Shown here: piece by piece, positions 43,971 to 54,896 of the stretch
Layout of the letters: every line of letters starts with the position of its first letter
How positions within the stretch are numbered: position 1 is the first letter of the stretch
DNA from: an uncultured Sphingomonadaceae bacterium
Lineage (GTDB): Bacteria > Pseudomonadota > Alphaproteobacteria > Sphingomonadales > Sphingomonadaceae
Reading direction: 5' to 3'
NCBI GenBank assembly: GCA_947501325.1
Contig: CANMVC010000001.1
Location: 496,001-560,000 of the forward strand
DNA length: 64,000 bases
Notes under the pieces: model-generated
Databases searched by the model: none
The model's input: the letters and a program-made list of their open reading frames with translations, nothing else
What the model was told of the DNA's origin: nothing
Translations under genes and position numbers: made by a program

Positions 43971-44245
43971 TATTTCTTGCCTTTTTTGTCAGCGCCATGG
44001 CCGTAATAGTTACGCGTAGGAGCGAACTCGCCAAGCTTGTGACCAACCATGTCTTCATTCACCGAAACCGGGATGAATTTCTGGCCGTTATAAACGCTGA
44101 AAGTCAGACCGACAAAATCAGGAAGAACAGTGGAGCGACGCGACCAGGTTTTGATCGGCGAACGCTTATTCTCTTCTTGAGCGGTCTGCGCTTTTTTCAG
44201 CAGGTGGAGGTCAACAAATGGACCTTTTTTGATGGAACGAGCCAT
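43970..44245 (-). CDS. rpsS: 30S ribosomal protein S19
   Basis: [18 protein letters not shown]...[20 protein letters not shown]. Confidence 0.98.
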   Translation of the reverse strand: MARSIKKGPFVDLHLLKKAQTAQEENKRSPIKTWSRRSTVLPDFVGLTFSVYNGQKFIPVSVNEDMVGHKLGEFAPTRNYYGHGADKKGKK

Positions 44246-44247
44246 GC

Positions 44248-45084
44248 TTACCTCTTCTTCTTAGCGTGACGCGACCGGATGATCATCTTGTCGGTCGTTT
44301 TATTCTTACGAGTACGAGCGCCCTTGGTTGGCTTGCCCCATGGTGTCACAGGATGACGACCACCGGATGTCCGACCTTCACCACCACCATGCGGGTGATC
44401 GACAGGGTTTTTAGCAACACCACGTGTCAGAGGACGACGACCCTTCCAACGGGTGCGGCCAGCTTTACCGAAATTCTGGTTCGAGTTGTCGGGGTTAGAA
44501 ACCGCGCCAACCGTACCCATGCAATCGCTGCGGATATACCGTTGCTCACCTGAGTTCAGGCGAACGATAACCATGCCGCGGTCACGACCAACAATCTGGA
44601 CATATGTACCAGCAGAGCGAGCAATCTGACCGCCCTTGCCTGGTTTCATTTCCACATTGTGAATGATTGTACCGATTGGCATCTGCGACAATTTCATCGC
44701 GTTACCAGGCTTCACGTCCACTTTTTCACCAGCGATGACAGTGTCACCAACGGCCAGACGCTGCGGTGCCAAGATATAGCTCAGCTCGCCATCGTCATAT
44801 TTGATCAACGCGATGAAAGCCGTCCGGTTAGGATCATATTCGATCCGCTCAACGGTCGCAGATACATCGAACTTGCGGCGCTTAAAGTCCACCAGACGAT
44901 ATTTCTGCTTATGACCACCAGCGATACCGCGTGAAGTCACATGACCTTTATTGTTACGACCGCCGGTTTTGCGCTTGCCTTCAACAAGCTTTTTAACAGG
45001 CTTGCCTTTCCAGAGGCCGCTCTTGTCGACCAGAATAAGACCACGCCGTGCGGGACTTGTCGGTTTATAGGATTTTAATGCCAT
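44248..45084 (-). CDS. rplB: 50S ribosomal protein L2
   Basis: [28 protein letters not shown]...[25 protein letters not shown]. Confidence 0.98.
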   Translation of the reverse strand: MALKSYKPTSPARRGLILVDKSGLWKGKPVKKLVEGKRKTGGRNNKGHVTSRGIAGGHKQKYRLVDFKRRKFDVSATVERIEYDPNRTAFIALIKYDDGELSYILAPQRLAVGDTVIAGEKVDVKPGNAMKLSQMPIGTIIHNVEMKPGKGGQIARSAGTYVQIVGRDRGMVIVRLNSGEQRYIRSDCMGTVGAVSNPDNSNQNFGKAGRTRWKGRRPLTRGVAKNPVDHPHGGGEGRTSGGRHPVTPWGKPTKGARTRKNKTTDKMIIRSRHAKKKR

Positions 45085-45090
45085 GTGCCC

Positions 45091-45399
45091 TTAAACTCCC
45101 GTAGTGATGTCGATGGTCTGGCCTTCAGCCAAAGTCACGACAGCTTTCTTAACATCGTTGCGAGTGTAGGGGCGACCCTTCCACTTCTTGGTCTTGCCCT
45201 TTTGCACCAACGTGTTGACGTTTTTGACTTTGACATCAAACAACGCCTCGATGGCCGCTTTAATCTGTGGCTTGGTCGCGGTATTCGCAACTTTGAAAAC
45301 CACAGCATTATGTTCGCTGAGCAAGGTTGATTTCTCGGTGATATGTGGGCCGACAATTACGTCATAGTGACGAATGTCCACTGCTTCTTTTTTAGCCAT
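45091..45399 (-). CDS. rplW: 50S ribosomal protein L23
   Basis: [41 protein letters not shown]. Confidence 0.97.
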   Translation of the reverse strand: MAKKEAVDIRHYDVIVGPHITEKSTLLSEHNAVVFKVANTATKPQIKAAIEALFDVKVKNVNTLVQKGKTKKWKGRPYTRNDVKKAVVTLAEGQTIDITTGV

Positions 45400-46018
45400 T
45401 GAAGCGTGCCTCCAGCTTTTCGACTGCGGCGCGGGTTAGCACCAGAGTCTCGTGGTTCAAAATGTCATAAACATTGGCACCAGCAGCTGACATCACATTG
45501 ACGCGCGGGATGTTGTTAGATGCTTTCGAAAAGGCATCATTCACAGCATCACCATCCATGATCAGCGCTGATTTACCAAAACCGAGCTTGGCAATATTGG
45601 CCAGAAGCGCCTGTGTTTTCGCTTCTTTCAATTCAATATTTTCAAGTACGATCAGATTGTCGTTTTTGGCTTTGTCAGACAACGCCATTTTCAGACCCAA
45701 TGTGCGAACCTTCTTGTTCAGCGACGGGTTGAAATCACGCTTCCGCGCACCGTGGGCTTTACCACCACCGATGAAGATAGGAGCACGACGATCACCATGA
45801 CGAGCAGTACCACCGCCCTTTTGGTTGCCGTATTTCTTACCGGTACGGGCAATGTCGCTACGCTCACGCGTTGGACGGGCCGTGCCGCGTGCTTTTTCGC
45901 GCTGCCAGTTGACAACACGGTGCAAAATATCTGCGCGCGCTTCGATACCGAACACGTCATCATTCAATTCGATGTCGCCTTTGGCTTTCGCGTCGAGGGT
46001 TTTCACTTTCAATTTCAT
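45392..46018 (-). CDS. rplD: 50S ribosomal protein L4
   Basis: [54 protein letters not shown]. Confidence 0.97.
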   Translation of the reverse strand: MKLKVKTLDAKAKGDIELNDDVFGIEARADILHRVVNWQREKARGTARPTRERSDIARTGKKYGNQKGGGTARHGDRRAPIFIGGGKAHGARKRDFNPSLNKKVRTLGLKMALSDKAKNDNLIVLENIELKEAKTQALLANIAKLGFGKSALIMDGDAVNDAFSKASNNIPRVNVMSAAGANVYDILNHETLVLTRAAVEKLEARFNG

Positions 46019-46021
46019 GGC

Positions 46022-46870
46022 TTAGCCCTCCTTCCCTGCATCATCTGCCGCATTAGATTTCTCTTCTGCCGGCTTTTCTGCTGCAGCCGCTGCAATTTCA
46101 GCGTCGCTTGGACCGATCGGACGTTCAATCGCTGCATCCGCTTCGATCATGCCGGCTGGCGCATCTTCTGTCGCCGTTTCATCCGCGTTGCGGCGCATAG
46201 CACCCGGGAATGGAACGCCTTCAGGAAGAGCCACTTTCACGGCATCTTTAACCAGCAACCAACCGCCTTTGGAACCAGGAACGCTGCCGCGCACAAAGAT
46301 CAAACCGCGAGCGGCGTCTGTGCGGACGATTTCCAGGTTTTGCTGCGTGCGATTTCTCGCACCCATGTGACCGGCCATTTTCTTGTTCTTGAAAACCTTG
46401 CCTGGATCCTGGTTTTGACCAGTAGAACCGTGGGCACGGTGAGAGATAGAAACACCGTGAGTTGCGCGCATACCGCCGAAACCCCAACGCTTCATGGCGC
46501 CGGCAAAGCCTTTACCCTGTGTCACACCTTGAATATCAACCATTTGACCAGCAATAAAGTGGTCGGCCGTGATGGTTGCACCAACGGGGAGCAAGCCTTC
46601 TTCGCTCTCAACCCGGAATTCGGCAACACGAGCCTTAGGCTCAACTTCTACTTTTGCAAAAGCTTCACGTTGTGGTTTGTTTACATTTTTCGCTTTACGG
46701 GCACCAGCACCAAGCTGGACAGCAAAATAGCCGTCACGTTCTTGATTGCGGGCTCCAACAACCTGACATTCTTCCAGGGAAAGAACGGTTACCGGCACAT
46801 GCCGACCATCTTCCTGAAACAAGCGGGTCATCCCCATTTTTTTCGCGATCACGCCAGTACGCACGATCAT
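46022..46870 (-). CDS. rplC: 50S ribosomal protein L3 with acidic/Ala-rich C-terminal extension
   Basis: [29 protein letters not shown]...[38 protein letters not shown]. Confidence 0.97.
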   Translation of the reverse strand: MIVRTGVIAKKMGMTRLFQEDGRHVPVTVLSLEECQVVGARNQERDGYFAVQLGAGARKAKNVNKPQREAFAKVEVEPKARVAEFRVESEEGLLPVGATITADHFIAGQMVDIQGVTQGKGFAGAMKRWGFGGMRATHGVSISHRAHGSTGQNQDPGKVFKNKKMAGHMGARNRTQQNLEIVRTDAARGLIFVRGSVPGSKGGWLLVKDAVKVALPEGVPFPGAMRRNADETATEDAPAGMIEADAAIERPIGPSDAEIAAAAAEKPAEEKSNAADDAGKEG

Positions 46871-47077
46871 TTCTCCTTACAGAGGCCCACGTGCGGAATT
46901 GCCAGCGGGCGTGCCTAAAAATACTCAGCCCAGATTTTCGAATATCGCCCCGTCCGGGCTAAACCGTTTCACTGACCCGAAGATCAATCAAACTAGACGG
47001 GGGACACATGACCCAGCACATATGCTGGCGGTTTCCCATGTCACCGCTACCCCGAAGGGACAGCGTCTTCACTCACA

Positions 47078-47389
47078 TTAAGCGAGCTTAATCTCTACAT
47101 TCACACCAGCAGCAAGATCGAGCTTCATCAAAGCATCGACGGTTTGCGGCGTAGGCTGCACGATATCCAGCAACCTCTTGTAAGTCCGGACCTCAAACTG
47201 CTCGCGTGACTTTTTGTCAACGTGCGGGCCGCGGTTTACGGTGAATTTTTCAATATGCGTTGGCAATGGTATTGGTCCACGGATGAGCGCGCCAGTGCGG
47301 CGAGCCGTGTCAGCGATATCGCCGGTTGCCTGATCAAGAACCCGATGATCGAATGCCTTCAAGCGTATGCGAATATTCTGCGTTTCCAT
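47078..47389 (-). CDS. rpsJ: 30S ribosomal protein S10
   Basis: [41 protein letters not shown]. Confidence 0.98.
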   Translation of the reverse strand: METQNIRIRLKAFDHRVLDQATGDIADTARRTGALIRGPIPLPTHIEKFTVNRGPHVDKKSREQFEVRTYKRLLDIVQPTPQTVDALMKLDLAAGVNVEIKLA

Positions 47390-47465
47390 ATGAACCTATA
47401 CCAATGTCAAAGAGCCAAAAATAAACCGCCCCGATTTTCTCTTTTAAAAAAGAAGCCGGAGCGGC

Positions 47466-47502
47466 GAAAAACTGGCCGCCCGAATCAGTGACCCGGGCGG
47501 CG
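47466..47502 (-). terminator. Terminator downstream of tuf
   Basis: Minus strand GCCGCCCGggtcactgattCGGGCGGCcagTTTTTC, just after the tuf stop. Confidence 0.65.
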
Positions 47503-47515
47503 AAACAGTCCTATA

Positions 47516-48706
47516 TTACTTTGTTACGTTGCTGACAACCCCAGAACCAACTGTGCGGCCACCTTCGCGAATTGCGAAGCGAAGACCTGGGTCCATTGCG
47601 ATTGGTGCAATCAACTTAACAGCGATCGTCACATTATCACCAGGCATAACCATCTCAGTGCCTTCTGGCAGGATGACTTCGCCGGTCACGTCCGTTGTAC
47701 GGAAGTAGAATTGCGGACGATAGTTAGCGAAGAATGGCGTATGACGGCCGCCTTCGTCTTTCGACAACACATATACTTCTGCGTCAAACTCGGTGTGAGG
47801 AGTGATCGAACCAGGCTTACAAAGAACCTGACCACGTTCAACTTCTTCACGAGCAACACCACGGATCAAAGCGCCGATGTTATCGCCAGCTTGACCGGAG
47901 TCGAGCAGCTTGCGGAACATTTCAACGCCGGTAACAGTGGTTTTCGTCGTGTCTTTGACACCAACGATTTCACATTCGTCACCAACATTCACAACGCCGG
48001 TTTCAACACGGCCGGTAACAACCGTACCACGACCGGAAATTGAGAACACGTCTTCGATTGGCATCAAGAATGCCTGATCAACTGGACGCTCTGGCTGAGG
48101 AATAGCTTCATCAACAGCTTTCATGAGTTCCAAGATTTTTTCTTTGCCGATATTGTCGTCACGGCCTTCAAGCGCTGCAAGAGCAGAACCGGAAATGATT
48201 GGAATATCATCACCTGGGAAGTCGTAAGAAGAAAGCAGTTCACGGATTTCCATTTCGACGAGCTCAAGAAGCTCTTCGTCATCAACCTGATCAACTTTGT
48301 TCATGAAAACAACAAGAGCAGGAACACCAACCTGACGAGCAAGCAGGATGTGCTCGCGAGTCTGTGGCATTGGACCGTCAGCTGCGTTCACAACCAATAT
48401 GGCGCCATCCATCTGAGCAGCACCAGTAATCATGTTTTTCACATAATCGGCATGGCCTGGGCAATCGACGTGCGCATAGTGACGCGCTTCTGTTTCATAT
48501 TCAACGTGGGCCGTTGAAATGGTGATGCCGCGCTCACGCTCTTCAGGCGCTTTGTCGATATTCGCGAAGTCTACGGCTTCACCGCCGGTTGATTCAGCAA
48601 GCACTTTCGTGATCGCTGCGGTCAACGTGGTTTTACCGTGGTCAACGTGACCGATGGTGCCGATATTGCAATGCGGCTTATTGCGTTCAAACTTTGCTTT
48701 TGCCAT
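47516..48706 (-). CDS. tuf: Elongation factor Tu
   Basis: [21 protein letters not shown]...[24 protein letters not shown]. Confidence 0.99.
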   Translation of the reverse strand: MAKAKFERNKPHCNIGTIGHVDHGKTTLTAAITKVLAESTGGEAVDFANIDKAPEERERGITISTAHVEYETEARHYAHVDCPGHADYVKNMITGAAQMDGAILVVNAADGPMPQTREHILLARQVGVPALVVFMNKVDQVDDEELLELVEMEIRELLSSYDFPGDDIPIISGSALAALEGRDDNIGKEKILELMKAVDEAIPQPERPVDQAFLMPIEDVFSISGRGTVVTGRVETGVVNVGDECEIVGVKDTTKTTVTGVEMFRKLLDSGQAGDNIGALIRGVAREEVERGQVLCKPGSITPHTEFDAEVYVLSKDEGGRHTPFFANYRPQFYFRTTDVTGEVILPEGTEMVMPGDNVTIAVKLIAPIAMDPGLRFAIREGGRTVGSGVVSNVTK

Positions 48707-48859
48707 TTTATATTACCTCTAATTTCTATCGTCTTGATAGTCTGTGCCGCGCTTTGGCGAGACTATCCAAATCTGTCAACACCCTTTTAACCTCTAGGCT
48801 TTTTTCTTAAGCCAGAACCAAAAGGTAAGCGCGGTTACTCGTAAAAAGAGAAGCGGCGA

Positions 48860-50953
48860 TTAAGCCATCTTCTCCTTCAATTCTTCTGCAACATTCCGCG
48901 GCACTTCTTCATAGTGAGAGAATTGCATCGAATATTGCGCGCGTCCCTGACTGAAGGAACGCAGTTCGTTCACATAACCAAACATGTTGGCCAGCGGCAC
49001 CATGGCATCAACTGCCTGGGCGATACCGCGTGTGTCTGTGCCCTGGATCTGGCCACGGCGAGAGTTCAAATCGCCGATCACGTCACCCAGATAATCTTCC
49101 GGCGTAATCACTTCGACTTTCATGATGGGCTCGAGCAGCTTGATGCCAGACTTCTGGGCCGCTTCACGCATTGCAGCGCGTGCTGCAATTTCAAAAGCCA
49201 GTGCCGAGGAGTCAACGTCATGATAGGCGCCGTCATAAACACGGATGTTAAAGTCGATGATCGGGAAGCCGATCAACGAACCGGTATCAGCCGTTTCACG
49301 CATGCCTTTTTCAACGGACGGGATATATTCCTTCGGAATGTTACCGCCTTTGATTTCGTCTTCAAAGGTAATGCCGGAACCACGCTCACCCGGTGTGACT
49401 TCGAATTTGATACGCGCAAACTGACCGGAACCGCCGGACTGTTTCTTATGGGTGTAATCAACGTCCACAGCCTTGCCGAGAGATTCGCGATAAGCCACCT
49501 GTGGCGCGCCAACATTGGCTTCCACTTTAAACTCGCGCTTCATGCGATCGACGAGAATGTCGAGGTGAAGCTCGCCCATGCCCTTGATGATCGTCTGACC
49601 AGATTCATGGTCAGTCGTTACACGGAAGGACGGATCTTCAGCCGCGAGACGATTAAGCGCAACGCCCATCTTCTCTTGGTCAGCCTTGGTTTTAGGCTCC
49701 ACGGAAAGCTCGATGACCGGCTCTGGGAATTCCATACGTTCCAGAATGATCGGATTGTCAGGATCGCAAAGCGTATCACCGGTGGTGGTCGTTTTCATAC
49801 CGGCCAGCGCCACGATGTCGCCTGCAAATGCCTCGTCAATATCCTTACGGTCATTGGAGTGCATTTCGAGGATGCGGCCGACTTTTTCTTTCTTGTCCTT
49901 GACCGAGTTCAGCAACGTGCCTTTTTCCAGCTTGCCGGAATAGATGCGGCAGAAAGTCAGTGTGCCCACGAAGGGATCGTTCATGACTTTAAAGGCCAGC
50001 GCAGAAAATGGCTCGTCATCGCTCGATGGACGGCTATCTTCGGTTTCGCCGTCAAGCTTGACGCCCTTAATGGCAGCAACGTCGAGCGGGCTTGGCATAT
50101 AATCTACAACCGCGTCGAGCAGAGGCTGAACGCCCTTGTTCTTAAAGGCCGAGCCGCAAAGCACAGGAACGAAGCTCTGGTTCAACGTGCCTTTACGGAT
50201 CAGCGCTTTCAAAGTCGCTGCGTCCGGCTCGTTGCCTTCGAGATATTGCTCCATCACGTCATCGTCCTGCTCTACAGCAAGCTCGATAAGCTTCTCGCGA
50301 TACTCAGCGGCTTCATCCACCATATCTTCTGGAATTTCACCATAGCTATATTCAGCGCCAAGATCTTCGTTCTTCCAGGTGATCGAACGCTGATTGACGA
50401 GGTCAACCAAACCGACAAGGCTCGCTTCGATACCGATGGGAAGATACAGCACAGCAGGTGTCGCGCCCAAACGCTCTACGATGGAATCGACACAGAATTT
50501 GAAGTTGGCACCGGTCCGGTCGAGCTTGTTGATGAAGCACATCCGCGGCACTTTATATTTATCAGCCTGACGCCATACGGTTTCAGACTGTGGCTCAACG
50601 CCGGCAACCCCGTCGAAACAGGCTACCGCGCCATCGAGCACACGCAGCGAACGCTCAACTTCAATCGTGAAGTCAACGTGGCCTGGTGTATCGATGATGT
50701 TGATCCGGTGCTCAGGACCATTACGATCGTCGGCATTCCAGAAACAGGTGGTCGCAGCAGAGGTAATGGTAATACCACGCTCTTGCTCTTGCTCCATCCA
50801 GTCCATCGTCGCCGCGCCATCATGCACTTCGCCGATTTTGTAGGACTTACCTGTGTAATACAGGATCCGTTCCGTGGTGGTTGTTTTACCGGCGTCAATA
50901 TGGGCCATAATGCCAATATTGCGATATCGTTCGAGCGGATGGCTGCGTGCCAT
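48860..50953 (-). CDS. fusA: Elongation factor G
   Basis: [58 protein letters not shown]. Confidence 0.99.
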   Translation of the reverse strand: MARSHPLERYRNIGIMAHIDAGKTTTTERILYYTGKSYKIGEVHDGAATMDWMEQEQERGITITSAATTCFWNADDRNGPEHRINIIDTPGHVDFTIEVERSLRVLDGAVACFDGVAGVEPQSETVWRQADKYKVPRMCFINKLDRTGANFKFCVDSIVERLGATPAVLYLPIGIEASLVGLVDLVNQRSITWKNEDLGAEYSYGEIPEDMVDEAAEYREKLIELAVEQDDDVMEQYLEGNEPDAATLKALIRKGTLNQSFVPVLCGSAFKNKGVQPLLDAVVDYMPSPLDVAAIKGVKLDGETEDSRPSSDDEPFSALAFKVMNDPFVGTLTFCRIYSGKLEKGTLLNSVKDKKEKVGRILEMHSNDRKDIDEAFAGDIVALAGMKTTTTGDTLCDPDNPIILERMEFPEPVIELSVEPKTKADQEKMGVALNRLAAEDPSFRVTTDHESGQTIIKGMGELHLDILVDRMKREFKVEANVGAPQVAYRESLGKAVDVDYTHKKQSGGSGQFARIKFEVTPGERGSGITFEDEIKGGNIPKEYIPSVEKGMRETADTGSLIGFPIIDFNIRVYDGAYHDVDSSALAFEIAARAAMREAAQKSGIKLLEPIMKVEVITPEDYLGDVIGDLNSRRGQIQGTDTRGIAQAVDAMVPLANMFGYVNELRSFSQGRAQYSMQFSHYEEVPRNVAEELKEKMA

Positions 50954-51105
50954 AGTCTTTACTCCAGAATTAAGGGGCCCTGATTAGCGCCGCCCATATA
51001 GTGAAAGGGGCCAGCGATGACCAGCCCTGATTGGTTACAAATACAACAATGTGAAAAGCGCAGGAATTGACAGAGAATCTGCGATCCCTGCGCCTTTATA
51101 TAATG

Positions 51106-51576
51106 CTACCAGCGGTAATGTGCAAATGCGCGGTTGGCTTCAGCCATCTTGTGCGAATCTTCACGCTTCTTCACCGCGTTGCCGCGATTGTTGGAAGCAT
51201 CCAGAATTTCACCCGACAGACGAGCAGCCATTGTGGTTTCACTGCGCGACCGGGCCGCACTGATCATCCAGCGAATGGCCAGAGCCTGAGCACGCTCAGG
51301 ACGCACTTCAACAGGAACCTGATAGGTTGCACCACCAACACGGCGGCTGCGCACTTCAATGCCCGGCTTGATGTTGTTCAGCGCATCGTGGAAAAGCTGC
51401 AGCGGATCTTTTTTCGCCTTGGCTTCAACGCTGTCAAAAGCGCCATATACGATACGTTCTGCGGTCGATTTCTTACCATCTACCATCAGGTTGTTCATGA
51501 ATTTTGAAAGGACCTGATCCTTAAATTTTGGATCAGGAAGGATTACCCGTTTCTCGGGACGACGACGACGTGCCAT
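51106..51576 (-). CDS. rpsG: 30S ribosomal protein S7
   Basis: [48 protein letters not shown]. Confidence 0.98.
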   Translation of the reverse strand: MARRRRPEKRVILPDPKFKDQVLSKFMNNLMVDGKKSTAERIVYGAFDSVEAKAKKDPLQLFHDALNNIKPGIEVRSRRVGGATYQVPVEVRPERAQALAIRWMISAARSRSETTMAARLSGEILDASNNRGNAVKKREDSHKMAEANRAFAHYRW

Positions 51577-51613
51577 ATTATATAACTCCTACAAACCAAT
51601 TATTCTTGGCTGA

Positions 51614-51985
51614 TTATTTAGGACGCTTAGCGCCATATTTGGAACGGGATTGCTTCCGGTCCTTAACGCCTTGCGTATCAAGAACACCGCGCAGCACATG
51701 GTAACGCACACCGGGAAGGTCGCGAACACGGCCGCCGCGAATGAGAACAACACTATGCTCCTGAAGGTTATGACCTTCACCGGGAATATAGCTGATGACC
51801 TCACGCTGGTTGGTCAGGCGAACCTTGGCAACCTTACGCAGAGCGGAGTTTGGTTTTTTAGGAGTCGTTGTGTAGACACGGGTACAAACGCCGCGTTTCT
51901 GCGGGTTGGCTTCCATGGCCGGCACTTTGGACTTCGTCTTCTGTGGCACCCGCCCTTTACGGACGAGCTGATTAATCGTTGGCAT
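51614..51985 (-). CDS. rpsL: 30S ribosomal protein S12
   Basis: [12 protein letters not shown]...[56 protein letters not shown]. Confidence 0.99.
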   Translation of the reverse strand: MPTINQLVRKGRVPQKTKSKVPAMEANPQKRGVCTRVYTTTPKKPNSALRKVAKVRLTNQREVISYIPGEGHNLQEHSVVLIRGGRVRDLPGVRYHVLRGVLDTQGVKDRKQSRSKYGAKRPK

Positions 51986-52271
51986 AAAGTCTTCACCTTA
52001 TAAGTAGTTTTTCCTGCAAATCGCAGGGGTTACTCTCACCGTATTTTGGTACGGCAAGTGTTTTGCCTATGTAGCTTTCCCGTTCAGCAGGACGCATCCC
52101 GCGCGAACAAGAACGCGGCCCTTAGCGGGGATTCGCTGGAACGTCAACAGTTGTGCCACTTACTGGCGCATGAATTAATGTTAGTGATCAGGCTGGGATC
52201 GGAGCGATTGCTTTATCCCGAGAGGGGACATTAGCGAAACGACTTCACGTTTCTGTGGATGTTTTCTTCAG

Positions 52272-52955
52272 TCAGCTCGCCGATTGGCGCAGCGCATTAA
52301 CGCGTCTGTTAAGAGATACCATCGCCAGCGACGGCACTAACCGACCTGGTGCAAACATCAGATTGTAGTTTAGAGGCCCAATGCGATGCTTGTAATCATC
52401 TGACCTGTAGAAAGTTTCGATATCCTCGACCGGATCATGCAGTTCCACAATCATGTCCTGATCTGCAATTTGACTGAAGGCATCATGTGTTCCGTCCCAC
52501 TCGCCAGTTGCAGCTCGGTGGCAGCCAAATCCATAGTCTAAGTTGTCCCGCTCGAGCTTTTCAACCACTGCTCGCCTCAGTGGTGGATCCGCTATATAGC
52601 TGTCGATACGCACCCAATTATTGTCCATGCGCACCTCAGTGAAGATATGTGAAAGCTGCGGCGGGGTTACTGCAACACCATTCAAGATATCATTGGTTAT
52701 CGTAGAGGGGCGGAAACGCGCTTCAAACCCAGCGGTTCTAAACAGCTCCACCATCAGTCTTGCTTGCGGATTGCAATGACCGGCGCCTAGTTTTAAAGTC
52801 ATTTCGGAAGAAGCGGCGTCAAAATAGGGTGTGAAACCAAAGGCAATTTCGTCCCGCACATAATCGTGCAGTGCTATCGCAAGGGGCTTCCCGGTCCCTA
52901 CGCGCGTGCGGGCATCATCTACAATCTGCCCCAACTTCATCTGCTTGTGACTCAT
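52272..52955 (-). CDS. Transglutaminase-like domain protein
   Basis: Cys (AGHCNPQARL), His (LSHIFTEV), Asp (RIDSYIADP) triad-like spacing; start chosen at MSHKQMK. Confidence 0.8.
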   Translation of the reverse strand: MSHKQMKLGQIVDDARTRVGTGKPLAIALHDYVRDEIAFGFTPYFDAASSEMTLKLGAGHCNPQARLMVELFRTAGFEARFRPSTITNDILNGVAVTPPQLSHIFTEVRMDNNWVRIDSYIADPPLRRAVVEKLERDNLDYGFGCHRAATGEWDGTHDAFSQIADQDMIVELHDPVEDIETFYRSDDYKHRIGPLNYNLMFAPGRLVPSLAMVSLNRRVNALRQSAS

Positions 52956-52999
52956 ATTCTGGCTCCTTACTATTTGGTTCAAATTTGCATCACTTGAGG

Positions 53000-53080
53000 C
53001 TCATTACTGAACCATATTCATTAACGGATATCAGTTGTGCTTGGCGTTGGCAACAAAAATGAATATGGTTCAGTAATGAG
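53000..53080. promoter_or_regulatory. Candidate dual TetR operator (perfect 23-bp inverted repeat, 35-bp spacer)
   Basis: CTCATTACTGAACCATATTCATT (53000-53022) and its exact reverse complement (53058-53080); each arm contains TGAA-N5-TTCA. Confidence 0.75.
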
Positions 53081-53672
53081 TGACCTTAGAAAGCCAGTGC
53101 GGACCCGAGATCCCGATGCCAAATATCTCGCCATCATAAAGGCAGGCGAGTATCTGTTCTCCGCCAAAGGCTTTGAAAGAACGAAGATGAGCGACATTGC
53201 CAACCGGGCAGATGTTTCAGTAGGAACGCTTTATCGATTGTTTCCTGACAAGCCGTCATTGTTGGCCGCGTTGCACAGACAGATGGAAGACGGTTTTATT
53301 AATGCCATGCAATCCGGCTGGTCGCGAGGGGATACCTATCCCGATCGTTTTGACTATCTGATCGAAAGTCTACTCGACGAACTTATCCGAGTTCGAGAAA
53401 CAATGCCTCTCTATATGATGACAAAGAACATTGTCGGCGCTGCCAATCACCAGCCAGGCATGCGCGTGATGAACGAAATCCAAACCCTCTATCAGAAAGC
53501 GGTGAGTGATGGGGCGGCCCGCGCATTTCCAGATGGCTACCAGGCCGCTATCGGGCACGCCATTATTGAAGGAGCTTTCCGAGCTTGGTTGATGGAACCA
53601 ACCGAAATGCGACGGTCAATCGTTCAGCAAGAGACTCAAGATTTGCTCAAACGCGCGTTCCAAATAGCTTGA
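53076..53672 (+). CDS. TetR/AcrR family transcriptional regulator
   Basis: AGEYLFSAKGFERTKMSDIANRADVSVGTLYRLFPDKPSLLAALHRQ HTH; start chosen at MSDLRKPV. Confidence 0.9.
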   Translation: MSDLRKPVRTRDPDAKYLAIIKAGEYLFSAKGFERTKMSDIANRADVSVGTLYRLFPDKPSLLAALHRQMEDGFINAMQSGWSRGDTYPDRFDYLIESLLDELIRVRETMPLYMMTKNIVGAANHQPGMRVMNEIQTLYQKAVSDGAARAFPDGYQAAIGHAIIEGAFRAWLMEPTEMRRSIVQQETQDLLKRAFQIA

Positions 53673-53835
53673 ATAGCCCTCCCAACGTATGATTTTGGAC
53701 TAACCAGACCGCAAATGTCGCGTAGCTTTCGCGCCCTAAGCGGACGCGCAACTGCATGGCTCAATTGTTCAATAAAGCGAATTCCTCGATATCACCCACC
53801 ATCCGACAACCATACACCCACTACCCCCAGCCCTT

Positions 53836-54450
53836 TCACCCCCCAACCAAAGCCACCCAAATAGCGACAAAGAAAGACGCGCCGCCCATCATCACGAAGC
53901 TATGCCAGATCGAATAGCGAAAGGGCTGCGTCTTACGGGCATAGAAAATCGTGCCGAGAGAATAGAAGACACCGCCCGCCAACATGGCCCATAAAGATAA
54001 TCCGGGTAGCTGCGCCATCATCTCGGGCACGCCGATAATGCCCATCCATCCCAAACCGAGATAGGAAGCCAGCGACCAGCGCGAATCCAGATTTTTGCCG
54101 AATATCTTGTACAGCATCGCAGGGATAGCCAGCGCCCAGACAATCGTCAGCAGGAACAGGCTAAACTCTGTACCGGCAAGCACAAACAGCGGTGTAAAAG
54201 TGCCCGCGATAGTCAGATAGATCGCCGCATGGTCTATCCGGCGCAGTGCCAGCCGCCGACCATGAAAAGGCGACAAGTGGTAGAACATGGAAATGACGTG
54301 AGAAAATGCCACGCCGATCACATATGTGCTGACCGCCGCAATCACCGCTGCACCGTGATCAGCGGCCTGAATGAACAAGGCCACACCGGCCAACAGGATA
54401 AAAATCAATCCTATCCCGTGGACAATAAAATCGGCGCGGCGTTCTTGCAT
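53836..54450 (-). CDS. Hemolysin III / TrhA family membrane protein
   Basis: ADFIVHGIGLIFILLAG, FYHLSPFHGRRLALRRIDHAAIYLTIAGTFTP; start uncertain (54450 or 54468). Confidence 0.9.
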   Translation of the reverse strand: MQERRADFIVHGIGLIFILLAGVALFIQAADHGAAVIAAVSTYVIGVAFSHVISMFYHLSPFHGRRLALRRIDHAAIYLTIAGTFTPLFVLAGTEFSLFLLTIVWALAIPAMLYKIFGKNLDSRWSLASYLGLGWMGIIGVPEMMAQLPGLSLWAMLAGGVFYSLGTIFYARKTQPFRYSIWHSFVMMGGASFFVAIWVALVGG

Positions 54451-54561
54451 ATTGGGGCTGGGGTACATCGGGTCACAATCATTTAGATGGGCATTTAAGA
54501 TAGGCGTTGGAGATGGATATTGGAGATCGGGCCGCAGTGACAGCATATTTATGGCTCGTAG

Positions 54562-54689
54562 TCACCCACTAACCGACAACCGCACACCCATGGCCCGCAA
54601 CAGATTCCGCAAAGTCTCCAGCTTCATAGTGCCGTTCGGCCCCAGCACCTTGTAGAGCGCCTGCCGCGTGATCTTGCTCTGTTTAAGCC
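54562..54689 (-). pseudogene. C-terminal remnant of an addiction-module antidote (HigA/COG3636-like) HTH protein
   Basis: Hand translation ...LKQSKITRQALYKVLGPNGTMKLETLRNLLRAMGVRLSVSG*; no start in frame before the palindromic element. Confidence 0.65.
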
Positions 54690-54809
54690 CCTCCCCTTCA
54701 GGGGAGGGGTTGGGGTGGGGCTGTCCCCACGCGGAATTTCAGAAACTGGTATCGAACCAGTTTCCTCATCAACCACCCCTTCCCCCTCCTTGGAAAGGAG
54801 GGGCTTAAA
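54682..54809. mobile_element. MITE/REPIN-like nested palindromic element (128 bp)
   Basis: 13-bp terminal inverted repeats TTTAAGCCCCTCC / GGAGGGGCTTAAA; internal CCCCTCCCCttcaGGGGAGGGG and GAAACTGGTatcgaACCAGTTTC hairpins. Confidence 0.65.
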
Positions 54810-54828
54810 GGCAGATTTATTCTAACCA

Positions 54829-54865
54829 CCCGCCAGCATGGCCCATAACGACAATCCGGGTAGCT
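54829..54865 (-). pseudogene. 37-bp remnant of a second hlyIII copy
   Basis: 34/37 identical to 53975-54011 of the intact gene; encodes the same LPGLSLWAMLAG with only synonymous differences. Confidence 0.7.
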
Positions 54866-54896
54866 CCCCCGGTTCAGCCTGACGCTGTGTAGAGGA

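Noticed and set aside
48914-50983. 689-aa plus-strand ORF antisense to fusA
   Set aside because: Lies entirely opposite fusA; long antisense ORFs arise from strong codon bias in highly expressed genes, and the translation has no recognisable domain
53037-53075. Longer TetR N-terminus (MLGVGNKNEYGSV)
   Set aside because: Upstream start would translate through the inverted repeat; MSDLRKPV at 53076 is more TetR-like, though this is not proven
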